A stretch of 64,000 bases of DNA, from the NCBI GenBank assembly GCA_964478125.1, contig CAYZGR010000006.1, positions 1 through 64,000 on the forward strand. Direction: 5' to 3'. Each line of letters starts with the position of its first letter. Within the stretch, counting starts at the first letter, position 1. Below, in pieces: positions 27,414 through 35,246 of this stretch. The stretch is from FW021-bin31 sp964478125. GTDB lineage: Bacteria; Bacteroidota; Bacteroidia; Chitinophagales; Chitinophagaceae. Made by a program: the position numbers and the translations under genes. Below the pieces are notes generated by a model. That model worked only from the letters and a program-made list of their open reading frames with translations. It was not told the origin of the DNA and made no database searches.

Positions 27414-29195
27414 ATGAGTAAGCAAGTAAGTGATTTTTTAATAGAACGGCTTCATGACTGGGGTGTGAAACGCATCTTTGGATTTCCGGGAGACGGCATT
27501 AACGCGATTATGGGCGCCCTGGACCGGCATGAAGATAAAATTGATTTTATACAAGTGCGGCACGAGGAAAATGCGGCCTTTATGGCCAGTGCACATGCAA
27601 AGTTTACGGGTGAAGTCGGGGTGTGTTTGGCTACTTCCGGGCCCGGGGCCATACACTTATTAAATGGGCTTTATGATGCTAAAATGGACCATCAGCCGGT
27701 AGTGGCCATTGTAGGACAACAAAAAAGTATAGCCCTGGGAGGTGATTACCAGCAAGAGGTTGACCTGATCAGCCTGTATAAAGATGTTGCACATGAATAT
27801 GTGCATATGGTGACTGATCCCATACAACTGCGCCAGATTCTGGACCGTGCGCTTCGTATAGCCAAAGCCAAAAGGACGGTTACATGCCTTATTATTCCCA
27901 ACGATATTCAAGAAGAGGATGCAGTGGAAACGCCGCCCAGGGAACATGGATCGGTCCATACGGGAGTAGGTTATACGGAAGGGCGCATGTTGCCCCTGGA
28001 AAGTGAATTACACAGGGCTGCGGATGTATTAAACGAGGGGAAAAAAGTGGCCATGCTGGTAGGAGCCGGCGCCCAAGGCGCCAGTGTGGAATTAAAGGAA
28101 GCGGCAGAATTGCTGGGGGCCGGGATTGCCAAGGCATTACTGGGAAAAGATGTATTACCGGATGATCTTCCATATGTAACCGGCGCAATCGGCTTATTGG
28201 GTACGGAGCCGAGCTGGGAAATGATGACCGGATGCGATACGCTTTTTATGATCGGCAGCGGTTTTCCTTATTCCGAGTTCTTACCCAAAGAGGGAAATGC
28301 GCGGGGCGTGCAAATTGATATTGATGGCGGGATGTTAAGCCTTCGCTATCCCATGGAAGTAAACCTGCTGGGAGATAGTAAGGAATCCCTTAAAGCGCTT
28401 ATTCCCCTTTTAAAGCGAAAAGAGGATCGCTCATGGCAGGAGGAAATTGAAAAAGGGGTTGCCGACTGGTGGGAAGTTATCGAAGCCCGGGCAAAAAACG
28501 AAGCCAAACCGATTAATCCCCAGCGCGTTTTTTCAGAACTGTCTCCACGTTTGCCGGAGAAATGTATTTTGACATCAGATTCCGGCTCGGCTGCTAACTG
28601 GTTTGCCCGTAATCTTAAACTAAGGGAGGGCATGAAGGCCTCGCTTTCAGGTAATCTCGCGACCATGTGTCCGGGCGTGCCCTATGCCATCGCGGCAAAA
28701 TTTGCATATCCGGATCGGGTGCCTATTGCATTGGTGGGGGATGGCGCCATGCAGATGCTTGGCATTAACGGACTTATAACGATCGCAAAATATTGGCAAC
28801 GCTGGAGTGATCCGCGTCTGGTGATCCTGGTTCTCCATAATAATGATTTGAACCAGGTTACCTGGGAACAAAGGGTAATGAATGGAAACCCGGAATTTAA
28901 GGGTTCCCAGGAGATCCCCGATTTCCCTTATGCTCAATACGCAGAAATGTTGGGACTTACCGGTGTGTATGTTGATCATCCGGATGAAATCGGCAGAGGA
29001 TGGGAGGAAGTGTTGTCTTCTGATCGACCGGCTGTGTATGATGTGATCACAGATCCGAACACTCCTCCTTTACCCCCTCATATTAATTTTGAACAAATGG
29101 TCAAATTCAGCAGAACGTTGATCAAAGGAGATCCAAAAGAGATAGGGATTATTAAACAAACTTATAAAGACATGATGAAAGGGCTTTTCTCATGA
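27414..29195 (+). CDS. TPP-dependent enzyme, pyruvate oxidase / acetolactate synthase-like
   Basis: 593 residues from ATG 27414. The three TPP-enzyme domains are visible. The N-terminal PYR domain has FGFPGDGINAIMGAL and the activating glutamate in RHEENAAFMA. The central Rossmann domain has VAMLVGAGAQGA. The C-terminal PP domain has VALVGDGAMQMLGINGLITIA with the following NNDLNQVTWE. Closest in layout are PoxB-type pyruvate oxidases, which decarboxylate pyruvate to acetate and pass electrons to quinone; the PoxB membrane-binding C-terminal helix is not evident. It is the first gene of an operon with an enolase-superfamily enzyme and a lactate-dehydrogenase-like flavoprotein, which suggests pyruvate as a common intermediate. 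Confidence 0.9.
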   Translation: MSKQVSDFLIERLHDWGVKRIFGFPGDGINAIMGALDRHEDKIDFIQVRHEENAAFMASAHAKFTGEVGVCLATSGPGAIHLLNGLYDAKMDHQPVVAIVGQQKSIALGGDYQQEVDLISLYKDVAHEYVHMVTDPIQLRQILDRALRIAKAKRTVTCLIIPNDIQEEDAVETPPREHGSVHTGVGYTEGRMLPLESELHRAADVLNEGKKVAMLVGAGAQGASVELKEAAELLGAGIAKALLGKDVLPDDLPYVTGAIGLLGTEPSWEMMTGCDTLFMIGSGFPYSEFLPKEGNARGVQIDIDGGMLSLRYPMEVNLLGDSKESLKALIPLLKRKEDRSWQEEIEKGVADWWEVIEARAKNEAKPINPQRVFSELSPRLPEKCILTSDSGSAANWFARNLKLREGMKASLSGNLATMCPGVPYAIAAKFAYPDRVPIALVGDGAMQMLGINGLITIAKYWQRWSDPRLVILVLHNNDLNQVTWEQRVMNGNPEFKGSQEIPDFPYAQYAEMLGLTGVYVDHPDEIGRGWEEVLSSDRPAVYDVITDPNTPPLPPHINFEQMVKFSRTLIKGDPKEIGIIKQTYKDMMKGLFS

Positions 29196-29220
29196 GGTCG
29201 TTAAAATAGAACTATATATA

Positions 29221-30330
29221 ATGCAGGTTATCGAGTTTATCAAAGTTAAATCATTGGCGACCTCCGTGTATAAAATTCCAACGGATTATCCTGAATCTGA
29301 CGGCACTTTTACGTGGAATAGTACCACGTTGATCCTGGTGGAGATTGAAGGAGGAGGAAAAAAAGGATTGGGATACAGCTATGGAAACGAAGCCACCGGG
29401 TATTATATTGAGAAAGTCCTTAAAAAGGTGGTAATAGATTCAAAAATCATGGATATACCGGCCGTGTGGAACGCCATGCTTGCAGCCGTGCGTAACGACG
29501 GGAACAGCGGTATTGCCGCCATGGCCGTTTCTGCAGTGGATAACGCCTTGTGGGATTTAAAGGCGAAAGTGCTGGGGGTGTCGCTGGCTTTACTATTGGG
29601 AATGAGAAGGGAGGCGATGCCCGTATATGCCAGCGGAGGCTTTACCTCTTATCCTATTGATAAGCTACAGCAGCAATTATCGGGATGGGCGGAAATGGGT
29701 TTTGATAAGATCAAAATAAAAATTGGAAGGGAACCTGAAAAGGACATCGTACGAGTAAAGGCAGCGAGGGAAGCGATAGGAAAAGACGCTCAATTATTTG
29801 TGGATGCCAATGGCGCATACAATGCCAAGCAGGCTATGGAAAAGGGATGGCAGTTTATTGAATTTGGTGTGACCTGGTTTGAGGAACCGGTACCTTCCAG
29901 TGATCTCATAGGCATGCAATTTATACGCAGGAGGATGCCTCCTACGATCAGGGTTGCGGCAGGAGAATATGGCTATAGCCAATCTTACTTTGAATGGATG
30001 TTGGATGCGGGAGCGGTGGATGTATTACAGGCTGATGTCACCCGATGTGGCGGCATTTCCGGCTTTTTAAAGACAGCCGACCTGGCGTTTGTTCACCAGA
30101 CTCCCTTCTCGGCCCATTGCGCGCCTTCCATGCATTTGCATGCTGCTCTTTCTGTGGATTCTTTTTATGCAGGAGAATATTTTTATGACCATTACCGCAT
30201 TGAAGAATTGCTTTTTGAGGGGGTCCAAAAACCGAAAGACGGGTTAATATATCCAGACCTGGATCGCCCGGGTATAGGGTTGGAATTAAAAGAAGCAGAT
30301 GCCGCAGAATATAAAATTTTACAATTATAA
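29221..30330 (+). CDS. Enolase-superfamily enzyme (mandelate racemase/muconate lactonising type)
   Basis: 369 residues. The N-terminal capping domain (about 1-125) precedes the TIM-barrel. Catalytic KIKIG (KxK) lies near residue 165, and metal ligands lie in VDANGAY, WFEEPV and AAGEYG. A histidine-bearing SAHCAPSMHLH segment lies late. The motif set fits the mandelate-racemase subgroup, which removes a proton alpha to a carboxylate to racemise hydroxy acids or dehydrate sugar acids. The start is 25 bp after the TPP enzyme and the stop is 4 bp before the flavoprotein, so it is firmly in the operon. The substrate is unknown; a 2-hydroxy acid would fit the neighbours. Confidence 0.9.
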   Translation: MQVIEFIKVKSLATSVYKIPTDYPESDGTFTWNSTTLILVEIEGGGKKGLGYSYGNEATGYYIEKVLKKVVIDSKIMDIPAVWNAMLAAVRNDGNSGIAAMAVSAVDNALWDLKAKVLGVSLALLLGMRREAMPVYASGGFTSYPIDKLQQQLSGWAEMGFDKIKIKIGREPEKDIVRVKAAREAIGKDAQLFVDANGAYNAKQAMEKGWQFIEFGVTWFEEPVPSSDLIGMQFIRRRMPPTIRVAAGEYGYSQSYFEWMLDAGAVDVLQADVTRCGGISGFLKTADLAFVHQTPFSAHCAPSMHLHAALSVDSFYAGEYFYDHYRIEELLFEGVQKPKDGLIYPDLDRPGIGLELKEADAAEYKILQL

Positions 30331-30334
30331 GATC

Positions 30335-33300
30335 ATGAGAACAGCTTCACAGAAAGACATACGACAGGATAACCGCTATGAGACCCGCTATTCGAAGGGG
30401 GTAGATGTGATTTATCTTGAAAGCGAACTAAAATCGGCGGTGGAGGGAGAAGTCCGTTTTGACCGGGGAAGTAAGGCGCTTTATGCCACGGATGCTTCCA
30501 ATTATCGACAAATTCCCCTTGGCGTTGTCCTTCCTAAAAGTGAACAGGATATCATCCATACGGTGGCTATTTGTAAAAAATATAAAGCCCCGCTGCTTCC
30601 GCGCGGGGGCGGCACCAGTCTGACCGGCGCTTGTTGCAATGTTGCAGTGGTGATGGATATGACCAAATATTACAATAGAGTGTTGGATATTGATAAAGAA
30701 AAAAAGCAGGTACGGGTACAACCCGGGATTGTGTTGGATGAGATGAAAAAGGCTACCTCTGCGCAAGCCGCCCTCACCTTCGGTCCCGATCCCGCGACAC
30801 ACAGCCATTGTACTATTGGAGGGATGTTGGGAAATAATTCCTGCGGTGTCCATTCCGTTATGTCGCAATTCTACGGATATGGGGCCCGTATGGCCGATAA
30901 TACGGAGTCTATGACCGTTTTAACTTTTGACGGATATAAGATGAAGGTAGGGCCTACGAGCGAGCGCGAGCTGGAAAATATTATTAAAGAAGGAGGGCGG
31001 AAAGGAGAGATCTATCAAAAGCTTAAACAGCTGAGAGATAAATATGCGGATCTTATCCGGGAAAAGTTTCCCCGGATTCCCCGCAGGGTTTCGGGTTATG
31101 ATCTGCCTGCTTTACTCCCTGAAAACGGGTTTAATGTGGCCGAAGCGTTGGTGGGTTCGGAAGGTACCTGTGTAACCATTTTGGAAGCGACCATGAAATT
31201 AATGCCGGAGCCTTCTAAACGTTCCTTATTGGTATTGGGTTATCCGGATATCTATGAAGCGGGAGGCCATGTGATGGAGGTGTTAAAACATAAACCAATA
31301 GGTCTGGAAGGGTTTGATGATAAGCTGATCGGTTTTATGCAGAAAAAAAGCCTTCACCTTGACGATCTGACGGATCTGCCTACTAAAAAAAGTAAGGGAT
31401 GGCTGCTCGTGGAGTTTGGAGGAGACAGTAAAGAAGAATCGGACGGAAAGGCCGGGGCGCTTATGGAAGATCTTAAGAGTGCAGCTAATCCACCGGAGAT
31501 GGCCTTATTGGATAATCCTGAAGAAGAGGCAAAGCTGTGGAAGGTGAGGGAATCAGGGCTGGGAGCTACGGCTTTTGTTCCCGGAGAACCGGATGGCGCT
31601 CCCGGTTGGGAAGACTCTGCTGTTCCTCCAGAAAACGTGGGCGCTTATTTAAAAGATCTTCGCGCGCTATTTAGTAAATATGGTTATTTCCCGTCATTAT
31701 ACGGCCATTTTGGCCAGGGTTGTATTCATTGTCGGGTGGGTTTTGATCTGGTGACGGAAGAAGGGCTCAGGCAGTATAAAAAGTTTACAGTAGAAGCTTC
31801 AAAATTAGTGGTGCGATATGGTGGATCCCTTTCCGGGGAACATGGAGACGGGCAGTGCAGGGGCGATCTGCTGGAGATTATGTTTGGTGCTGAACTGATG
31901 CAGGCGTTTAAGGAATTTAAAGAAATATGGGATCCGGGATGGAGAATGAATCCGGGAAAGATCGTTGATAATTTTGGACAGCTTAACAATTTAAGGTTGG
32001 GGACGCACTACGCCCCGGCAAGTCCGAAAACCCATTTTCATTTTTTGAACCATGATAATAACGGAAGCTTCTCGCGAGCCGCGCTTCGTTGTGTAGGAGT
32101 CGGCAATTGCCGGCGCCATGAGGGAGGAACCATGTGTCCCAGTTATATGGTTACGCGGGAAGAAAAGGACAGTACGCGCGGCCGTGCCCATTTGCTTTTT
32201 GAGATGCTTCAGGGACATGTGATCCATAAGGGCTGGAGAGACAAAAATGTAAAACAGTCGCTGGATCTCTGTCTCGCTTGTAAGGGATGCAAGGGCGACT
32301 GCCCGGTGAACGTGGATATAGCAACTCTTAAATCGGAATTCTTATCTCACTATTATAAAGGCAGGTTGCGGCCGCGTTATGCCTATGCATTCGGTCTGAT
32401 CTATCGTTGGTCAAGGTGGGCTTCTGTTATGCCGGGGCTGGTTAATTTTTTAACTCATGCCCATTGGTTAAAGGATATAGCGAAGACTATGGCGGGCGTG
32501 ACGCGTAAAAGAGAGATACCCCTATTTGCCCATACTACTTTTCGTCATTTGTACAAAAGCAAAAAAGCAAAAAATAAAAAGAGAAATAAAGACGGGAAGC
32601 CTAAAGTGATCTTATGGACCGACACGTTCAATAACTATTTTAAACCTAAGACTTTAGTAGCAGGAGCCGAGGTTTTGGAAAAAGCAGGATTTCAGGTGAT
32701 CATCCCACGAAAGCCCTTATGTTGCGGGCGTCCCCTATATGATTTCGGAATGTTAAAAACGGCCAGGAAGAAATTAGAAGAAATATTGAAAGCGTTTCGT
32801 GATGAGATCCGCCAAGGTATTCCCTTAGTGGGTCTGGAGCCGAGTTGTATTTCTGTATTCAGGGATGAGTTACCGGATCTGCTTCCTTTTGATGAAGATG
32901 CCAGGCGATTGTCAAAACAAACGTACGATCTTGCGGAATTTCTGGAAAAGAAAGCGCCCGGTTTCAAAATCCCGACCATGAAAAAGAAAGCCATTGTACA
33001 TGGGCATTGTCATCATAAGTCTCTTTGGAAGATGACCAGCGAAGAGAAGGTACTTCAAAAGATGGGTATTGAATTTAAAACATTGGATTCAGGATGTTGT
33101 GGCCTGGCCGGTTATTTCGGTTATTTAAAGGAGGGGAGGCATTACGAAGTATCTATCAAAGCCGGAGAGCGGGTCTTATTGCCCGCCGTCCGTGACGCGG
33201 ATAGAAACACCCTGATCATAGCCGACGGCTATAGTTGTAGAGAACAGATCGAACAGCAAACCGAACGAAAAGGTCTTCATTTAGCCGAGGTGTTAAAGAT

Positions 33301-33355
33301 TGCACTGGAAGAACATAAAGAGACTTCAACCAAAAAGGCCACATCCTGGCCATAA
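30335..33355 (+). CDS. FAD/Fe-S D-2-hydroxyacid dehydrogenase (YdiJ / D-lactate dehydrogenase-like)
   Basis: 1006 residues from ATG 30335; an earlier in-frame ATG overlaps the previous gene. The N-terminal FAD domain has LLPRGGGTSLTGACCN and FGPDPATHSHCTIGGMLGNNSCG. The flavoprotein C-cap has YGHFGQGCIHCR and SGEHGDGQCRG. A ferredoxin-like segment has MCPSY and CLACKGCKGDCPVNV. Two C-terminal CCG domains follow (PLCCGRPLYDFG, and HGHCHHKSL with DSGCCGLAG). This is the layout of respiratory D-lactate or 2-hydroxyacid dehydrogenases, which oxidise the substrate to the 2-oxoacid and pass electrons to the quinone pool. With the upstream TPP enzyme it could deliver pyruvate for oxidative decarboxylation. 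Confidence 0.93.
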   Translation: MRTASQKDIRQDNRYETRYSKGVDVIYLESELKSAVEGEVRFDRGSKALYATDASNYRQIPLGVVLPKSEQDIIHTVAICKKYKAPLLPRGGGTSLTGACCNVAVVMDMTKYYNRVLDIDKEKKQVRVQPGIVLDEMKKATSAQAALTFGPDPATHSHCTIGGMLGNNSCGVHSVMSQFYGYGARMADNTESMTVLTFDGYKMKVGPTSERELENIIKEGGRKGEIYQKLKQLRDKYADLIREKFPRIPRRVSGYDLPALLPENGFNVAEALVGSEGTCVTILEATMKLMPEPSKRSLLVLGYPDIYEAGGHVMEVLKHKPIGLEGFDDKLIGFMQKKSLHLDDLTDLPTKKSKGWLLVEFGGDSKEESDGKAGALMEDLKSAANPPEMALLDNPEEEAKLWKVRESGLGATAFVPGEPDGAPGWEDSAVPPENVGAYLKDLRALFSKYGYFPSLYGHFGQGCIHCRVGFDLVTEEGLRQYKKFTVEASKLVVRYGGSLSGEHGDGQCRGDLLEIMFGAELMQAFKEFKEIWDPGWRMNPGKIVDNFGQLNNLRLGTHYAPASPKTHFHFLNHDNNGSFSRAALRCVGVGNCRRHEGGTMCPSYMVTREEKDSTRGRAHLLFEMLQGHVIHKGWRDKNVKQSLDLCLACKGCKGDCPVNVDIATLKSEFLSHYYKGRLRPRYAYAFGLIYRWSRWASVMPGLVNFLTHAHWLKDIAKTMAGVTRKREIPLFAHTTFRHLYKSKKAKNKKRNKDGKPKVILWTDTFNNYFKPKTLVAGAEVLEKAGFQVIIPRKPLCCGRPLYDFGMLKTARKKLEEILKAFRDEIRQGIPLVGLEPSCISVFRDELPDLLPFDEDARRLSKQTYDLAEFLEKKAPGFKIPTMKKKAIVHGHCHHKSLWKMTSEEKVLQKMGIEFKTLDSGCCGLAGYFGYLKEGRHYEVSIKAGERVLLPAVRDADRNTLIIADGYSCREQIEQQTERKGLHLAEVLKIALEEHKETSTKKATSWP

Positions 33356-33359
33356 GGTC

Positions 33360-33455
33360 ATGCGAGCCATAGCAGCGTTTCTGCCGATCCTTTTTAATTC
33401 ACTGTTTTTTCTCTTCATCTGTCCGGAAAGCCTTTCTTCTTTAGTATGTCCATAA
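33360..33455 (+). CDS. 31-aa hydrophobic peptide overlapping the next gene
   Basis: An ATG 4 bp after the flavoprotein stop opens 31 codons starting MRAIAAFLPILFNSLFFLF, a plausible single membrane helix, and ends 10 bp inside the CtaG-like gene in another frame. The overlap would couple translation. It may be a small membrane subunit or only a leader; it is too short to judge. Confidence 0.35.
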   Translation: MRAIAAFLPILFNSLFFLFICPESLSSLVCP

Positions 33456-34018
33456 TCTCAGATCTTATTTTATTTATTATCCTACCTCTGTTATTGATTT
33501 TGAGTATATCCGTCAGGTTACCGAAGGCGAGCCGGCCGGCCGCGGGGCCTATATCAAAGATGTTACGCCATAATCCCCTTCTGGCCTGGATTCCCGGCAT
33601 GAGTATCATGTGGTTATTTCATATGCCTCTTGTTTTTAGTATGCCGGGGCTTCAAGCGGCGGGCCTTCAGATCTTATATCCGGCCCGGGATGCAATTTTA
33701 GTTTTTACAGGCCTTATTTTTTGGTGGCCGGTATTGGGTCCTGTCCGTTCTTACAGGTTACCGGTCTTTAAAGGCATTCTGTATCTTTTTGCCGCTTGTA
33801 TCACTTGTTCATCATTAGGTTTGTTTATCACTTTTTCCCCCTCTGGATTTTATAACAGCTATGAAGGTGTTTCTGCGAGTTCGGGTTCGCCTTCTTTTCT
33901 TAAAATTTATCGAAATTTTATTCCCTCAGTAGGCCGTCAAATAGCAGGATTGATTATGTGGCTGACGAGTGGATTGATTTATCTTTCCGTGGCTTTGTAT
34001 CTATTTAAAAAACATTAA
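33446..34018 (+). CDS. CtaG/caa3-type cytochrome c oxidase assembly-like membrane protein
   Basis: 190 residues with about five membrane spans. The pattern LLAWIPGMSIMWLFHMP, TGLIFWWPVLGPV, LGLFITFSPSGFY and GRQIAGLIMWLTSGLIY is that of the caa3_CtaG family, although it is shorter than typical members (about 250-300 aa) and lacks their first helices. Family members help assemble copper-containing terminal oxidases. It is the last gene of the pyruvate-oxidase/flavoprotein operon and may link it to respiration. Confidence 0.75.
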   Translation: MSIISDLILFIILPLLLILSISVRLPKASRPAAGPISKMLRHNPLLAWIPGMSIMWLFHMPLVFSMPGLQAAGLQILYPARDAILVFTGLIFWWPVLGPVRSYRLPVFKGILYLFAACITCSSLGLFITFSPSGFYNSYEGVSASSGSPSFLKIYRNFIPSVGRQIAGLIMWLTSGLIYLSVALYLFKKH

Positions 34019-34022
34019 AAAC

Positions 34023-34038
34023 TGGCATAATTTTCTAT
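34023..34038 (+). promoter_or_regulatory. TGGCAT promoter-like element of possible small RNA
   Basis: TGGCATAATTTTCTAT, close to the element before the TPP riboswitch (TGGCATAATATTTTCT). It lies 5 bp after the CtaG-like stop, with no gene before the terminator at 34145. Confidence 0.35.
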
Positions 34039-34048
34039 TTAGTATAAG

Positions 34049-34183
34049 AAAAGAAAAAAGGCCTTATGCACCCCTTCAAAATGCCTGATCTCTGCTGATA
34101 GTCTTTGAATATTAGGCTGTTTGTAACGCAGGCAGATAGGCCGGTACAGCCCCATGTAAAAACCGGGGCTGTATTTTTTTTAT
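34049..34183 (+). ncRNA. Candidate small structured RNA
   Basis: About 135 nt between a TGGCAT element and a strong terminator, without an ORF. GGCCTTATGC near 34059 can pair with GCAGATAGGCC near 34131, closing a structured interior. It matches no RNA family I know. It could simply be the 3' end of the upstream operon. Confidence 0.35.
34145..34183 (+). terminator. Strong intrinsic terminator
   Basis: TACAGCCCC (34145-34153) pairs with GGGGCTGTA (34165-34173), followed by eight T. It ends the upstream operon and/or the candidate small RNA. Confidence 0.9.
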
Positions 34184-34243
34184 TCTTAATTAAACTAAAT
34201 ATATAGAAGTACATAGAATATAGTATAGAAAGATGTGTGTATT

Positions 34244-34259
34244 TGGCATACGGCTTGCC
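34244..34259 (+). promoter_or_regulatory. Sigma-54-type -24/-12 promoter of the 34308 gene
   Basis: TGGCATACGGCTTGCC. Both conserved dinucleotides, GG and GC, and their spacing match the sigma-54 consensus. It begins 64 bp before the ATG. I found no dyad upstream. Confidence 0.65.
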
Positions 34260-34307
34260 CCTTAAAATAAAGAGCACTTTATTTTCTAATTTCAAAAATT
34301 TTATTTC

Positions 34308-34730
34308 ATGAAACGGACTATTTCATTTACAGTAATGGGGATATTTATTGCTACTGCTGTATTCGCCCAGAGAAAGGCCGACACGACTCCGGTTGAGGAG
34401 AACAATCCGATCTTTATGGATACGATTCCCCAAACACAACATGAGAATATGGATACTACTTTCCACCAGCGGGCTACCGAGCCTTACAGAGGGGAGAACC
34501 AGATGCATGGGGACACGGCTGTCCCCCGGGGGGCGGACACCATGTACCAGCGGAACCGGAATCAGGGAATGGATACTTCTTATCCAAATAGTACAGAGAA
34601 CTTATCGCAACCTCCCCTTAGTGAACCCGCTAAAAGCAAAGATTGGAATCAGCGGAAAAGAACGACCCCTCCATTACAGCACCGAGACAACCCGCCCGCG
34701 ATGGATACTTCTTCAGGCGGAACGTTCTGA
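34308..34730 (+). CDS. Secreted low-complexity protein with MDT repeats
   Basis: 140 residues. A signal peptide (KRTISFTVMGIFIATAVFAQ) is followed by a hydrophilic, probably disordered chain rich in Thr, Pro, Asn, Gln and Arg. A short motif (F/N/G/A)MDT recurs at least four times (FMDTIP, NMDTTF, GMDTSY, AMDTSS). No folded domain is seen and no family is recognised. The protein should be periplasmic or extracellular. It is a single-gene unit with a good sigma-54-type promoter and a downstream bidirectional terminator, so it is probably inducible. Confidence 0.75.
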   Translation: MKRTISFTVMGIFIATAVFAQRKADTTPVEENNPIFMDTIPQTQHENMDTTFHQRATEPYRGENQMHGDTAVPRGADTMYQRNRNQGMDTSYPNSTENLSQPPLSEPAKSKDWNQRKRTTPPLQHRDNPPAMDTSSGGTF

Positions 34731-34838
34731 AAGTGGGTAGACACGCTTATTGCGTTATGTTGCATGGATATTTTATAAATTCCATGTGCAAACGAAAACT
34801 CCTTTAACCTTGAAGCAGAAGATTGATATATGAGCGAT

Positions 34839-34871
34839 AAAAAAGCTGCCTGAATACGGGCAGCTTTTTTA
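34839..34871. terminator. Bidirectional terminator
   Basis: AAAAAAGCTGCC and GGCAGCTTTTTT (34839-34850, 34859-34870) form a symmetric A/T-tailed hairpin between the converging 34308 and 34916 genes. Confidence 0.85.
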
Positions 34872-34915
34872 TGATGGCTTATGAGGCATTTTTTCCACAC
34901 ATAGTATCCGTATCC

Positions 34916-35155
34916 TTAACCCTTTTTCTTTTTTTTATTCGCTGATTCCTTTTTTCCCGATTCCCTTTTTGGGGAGTCTGTTTTTTTCTTGGGGACCTTT
35001 TTCCCCTTCTCTCTTGCCTCCGAAAGTCCGATGGCGACCGCCTGTTTCGGATTGGTTACTTTTTTTCCGCTTTTTCCGCTTTTTAATTTCCCTTCTTTCA
35101 TTTCTTTGACGGCCCTTTTAACATCTTTTTGAGCACTCTTTGAATACTTAGGCAT
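34916..35155 (-). CDS. DUF6496 family basic protein
   Basis: 79 residues from ATG 35155. It begins PKYSKSAQKDVKRAVKEMKEGKLKSG and continues NPKQAVAIGLSEAREKGKKVP, the typical DUF6496 pattern, followed by a very long Lys-rich tail. The high positive charge and small size suggest nucleic-acid association, but function is unknown. The upstream ATG at 35191 adds 12 residues not typical of the family. It is divergent from the glucoamylase gene. Confidence 0.85.
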   Translation of the reverse strand: MPKYSKSAQKDVKRAVKEMKEGKLKSGKSGKKVTNPKQAVAIGLSEAREKGKKVPKKKTDSPKRESGKKESANKKKKKG

Positions 35156-35219
35156 AACTGTAATTTTAGTTTGTAGAAAATATAAATACAAATTTTATAC
35201 CCGATATTTTCCCGGGGAA

Positions 35220-35235
35220 TGGCATAAGAATTGCC
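35220..35235 (+). promoter_or_regulatory. Sigma-54-type -24/-12 promoter of glucoamylase operon
   Basis: TGGCATAAGAATTGCC matches GG/GC and spacing. Initiation about 12 bp after the -12 GC falls at or next to the ATG (35247), predicting a leaderless or nearly leaderless mRNA. Confidence 0.6.
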
Positions 35236-35246
35236 CTATCAGGGGT

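Larger units (their letters stand above)
34019..34307. other. Intergenic region with TGGCAT element, strong terminator and second promoter
   Basis: It holds the candidate non-coding transcript 34049-34183 and the sigma-54-type promoter at 34244. I see no ORF of interest. Confidence 0.6.

Noticed and set aside
35172..35195. TGTAGA-AAATAT half-dyad upstream of glucoamylase
   Set aside because: Right half does not match and it lies only about 48 bp before the -24 element, unlike the other sites.
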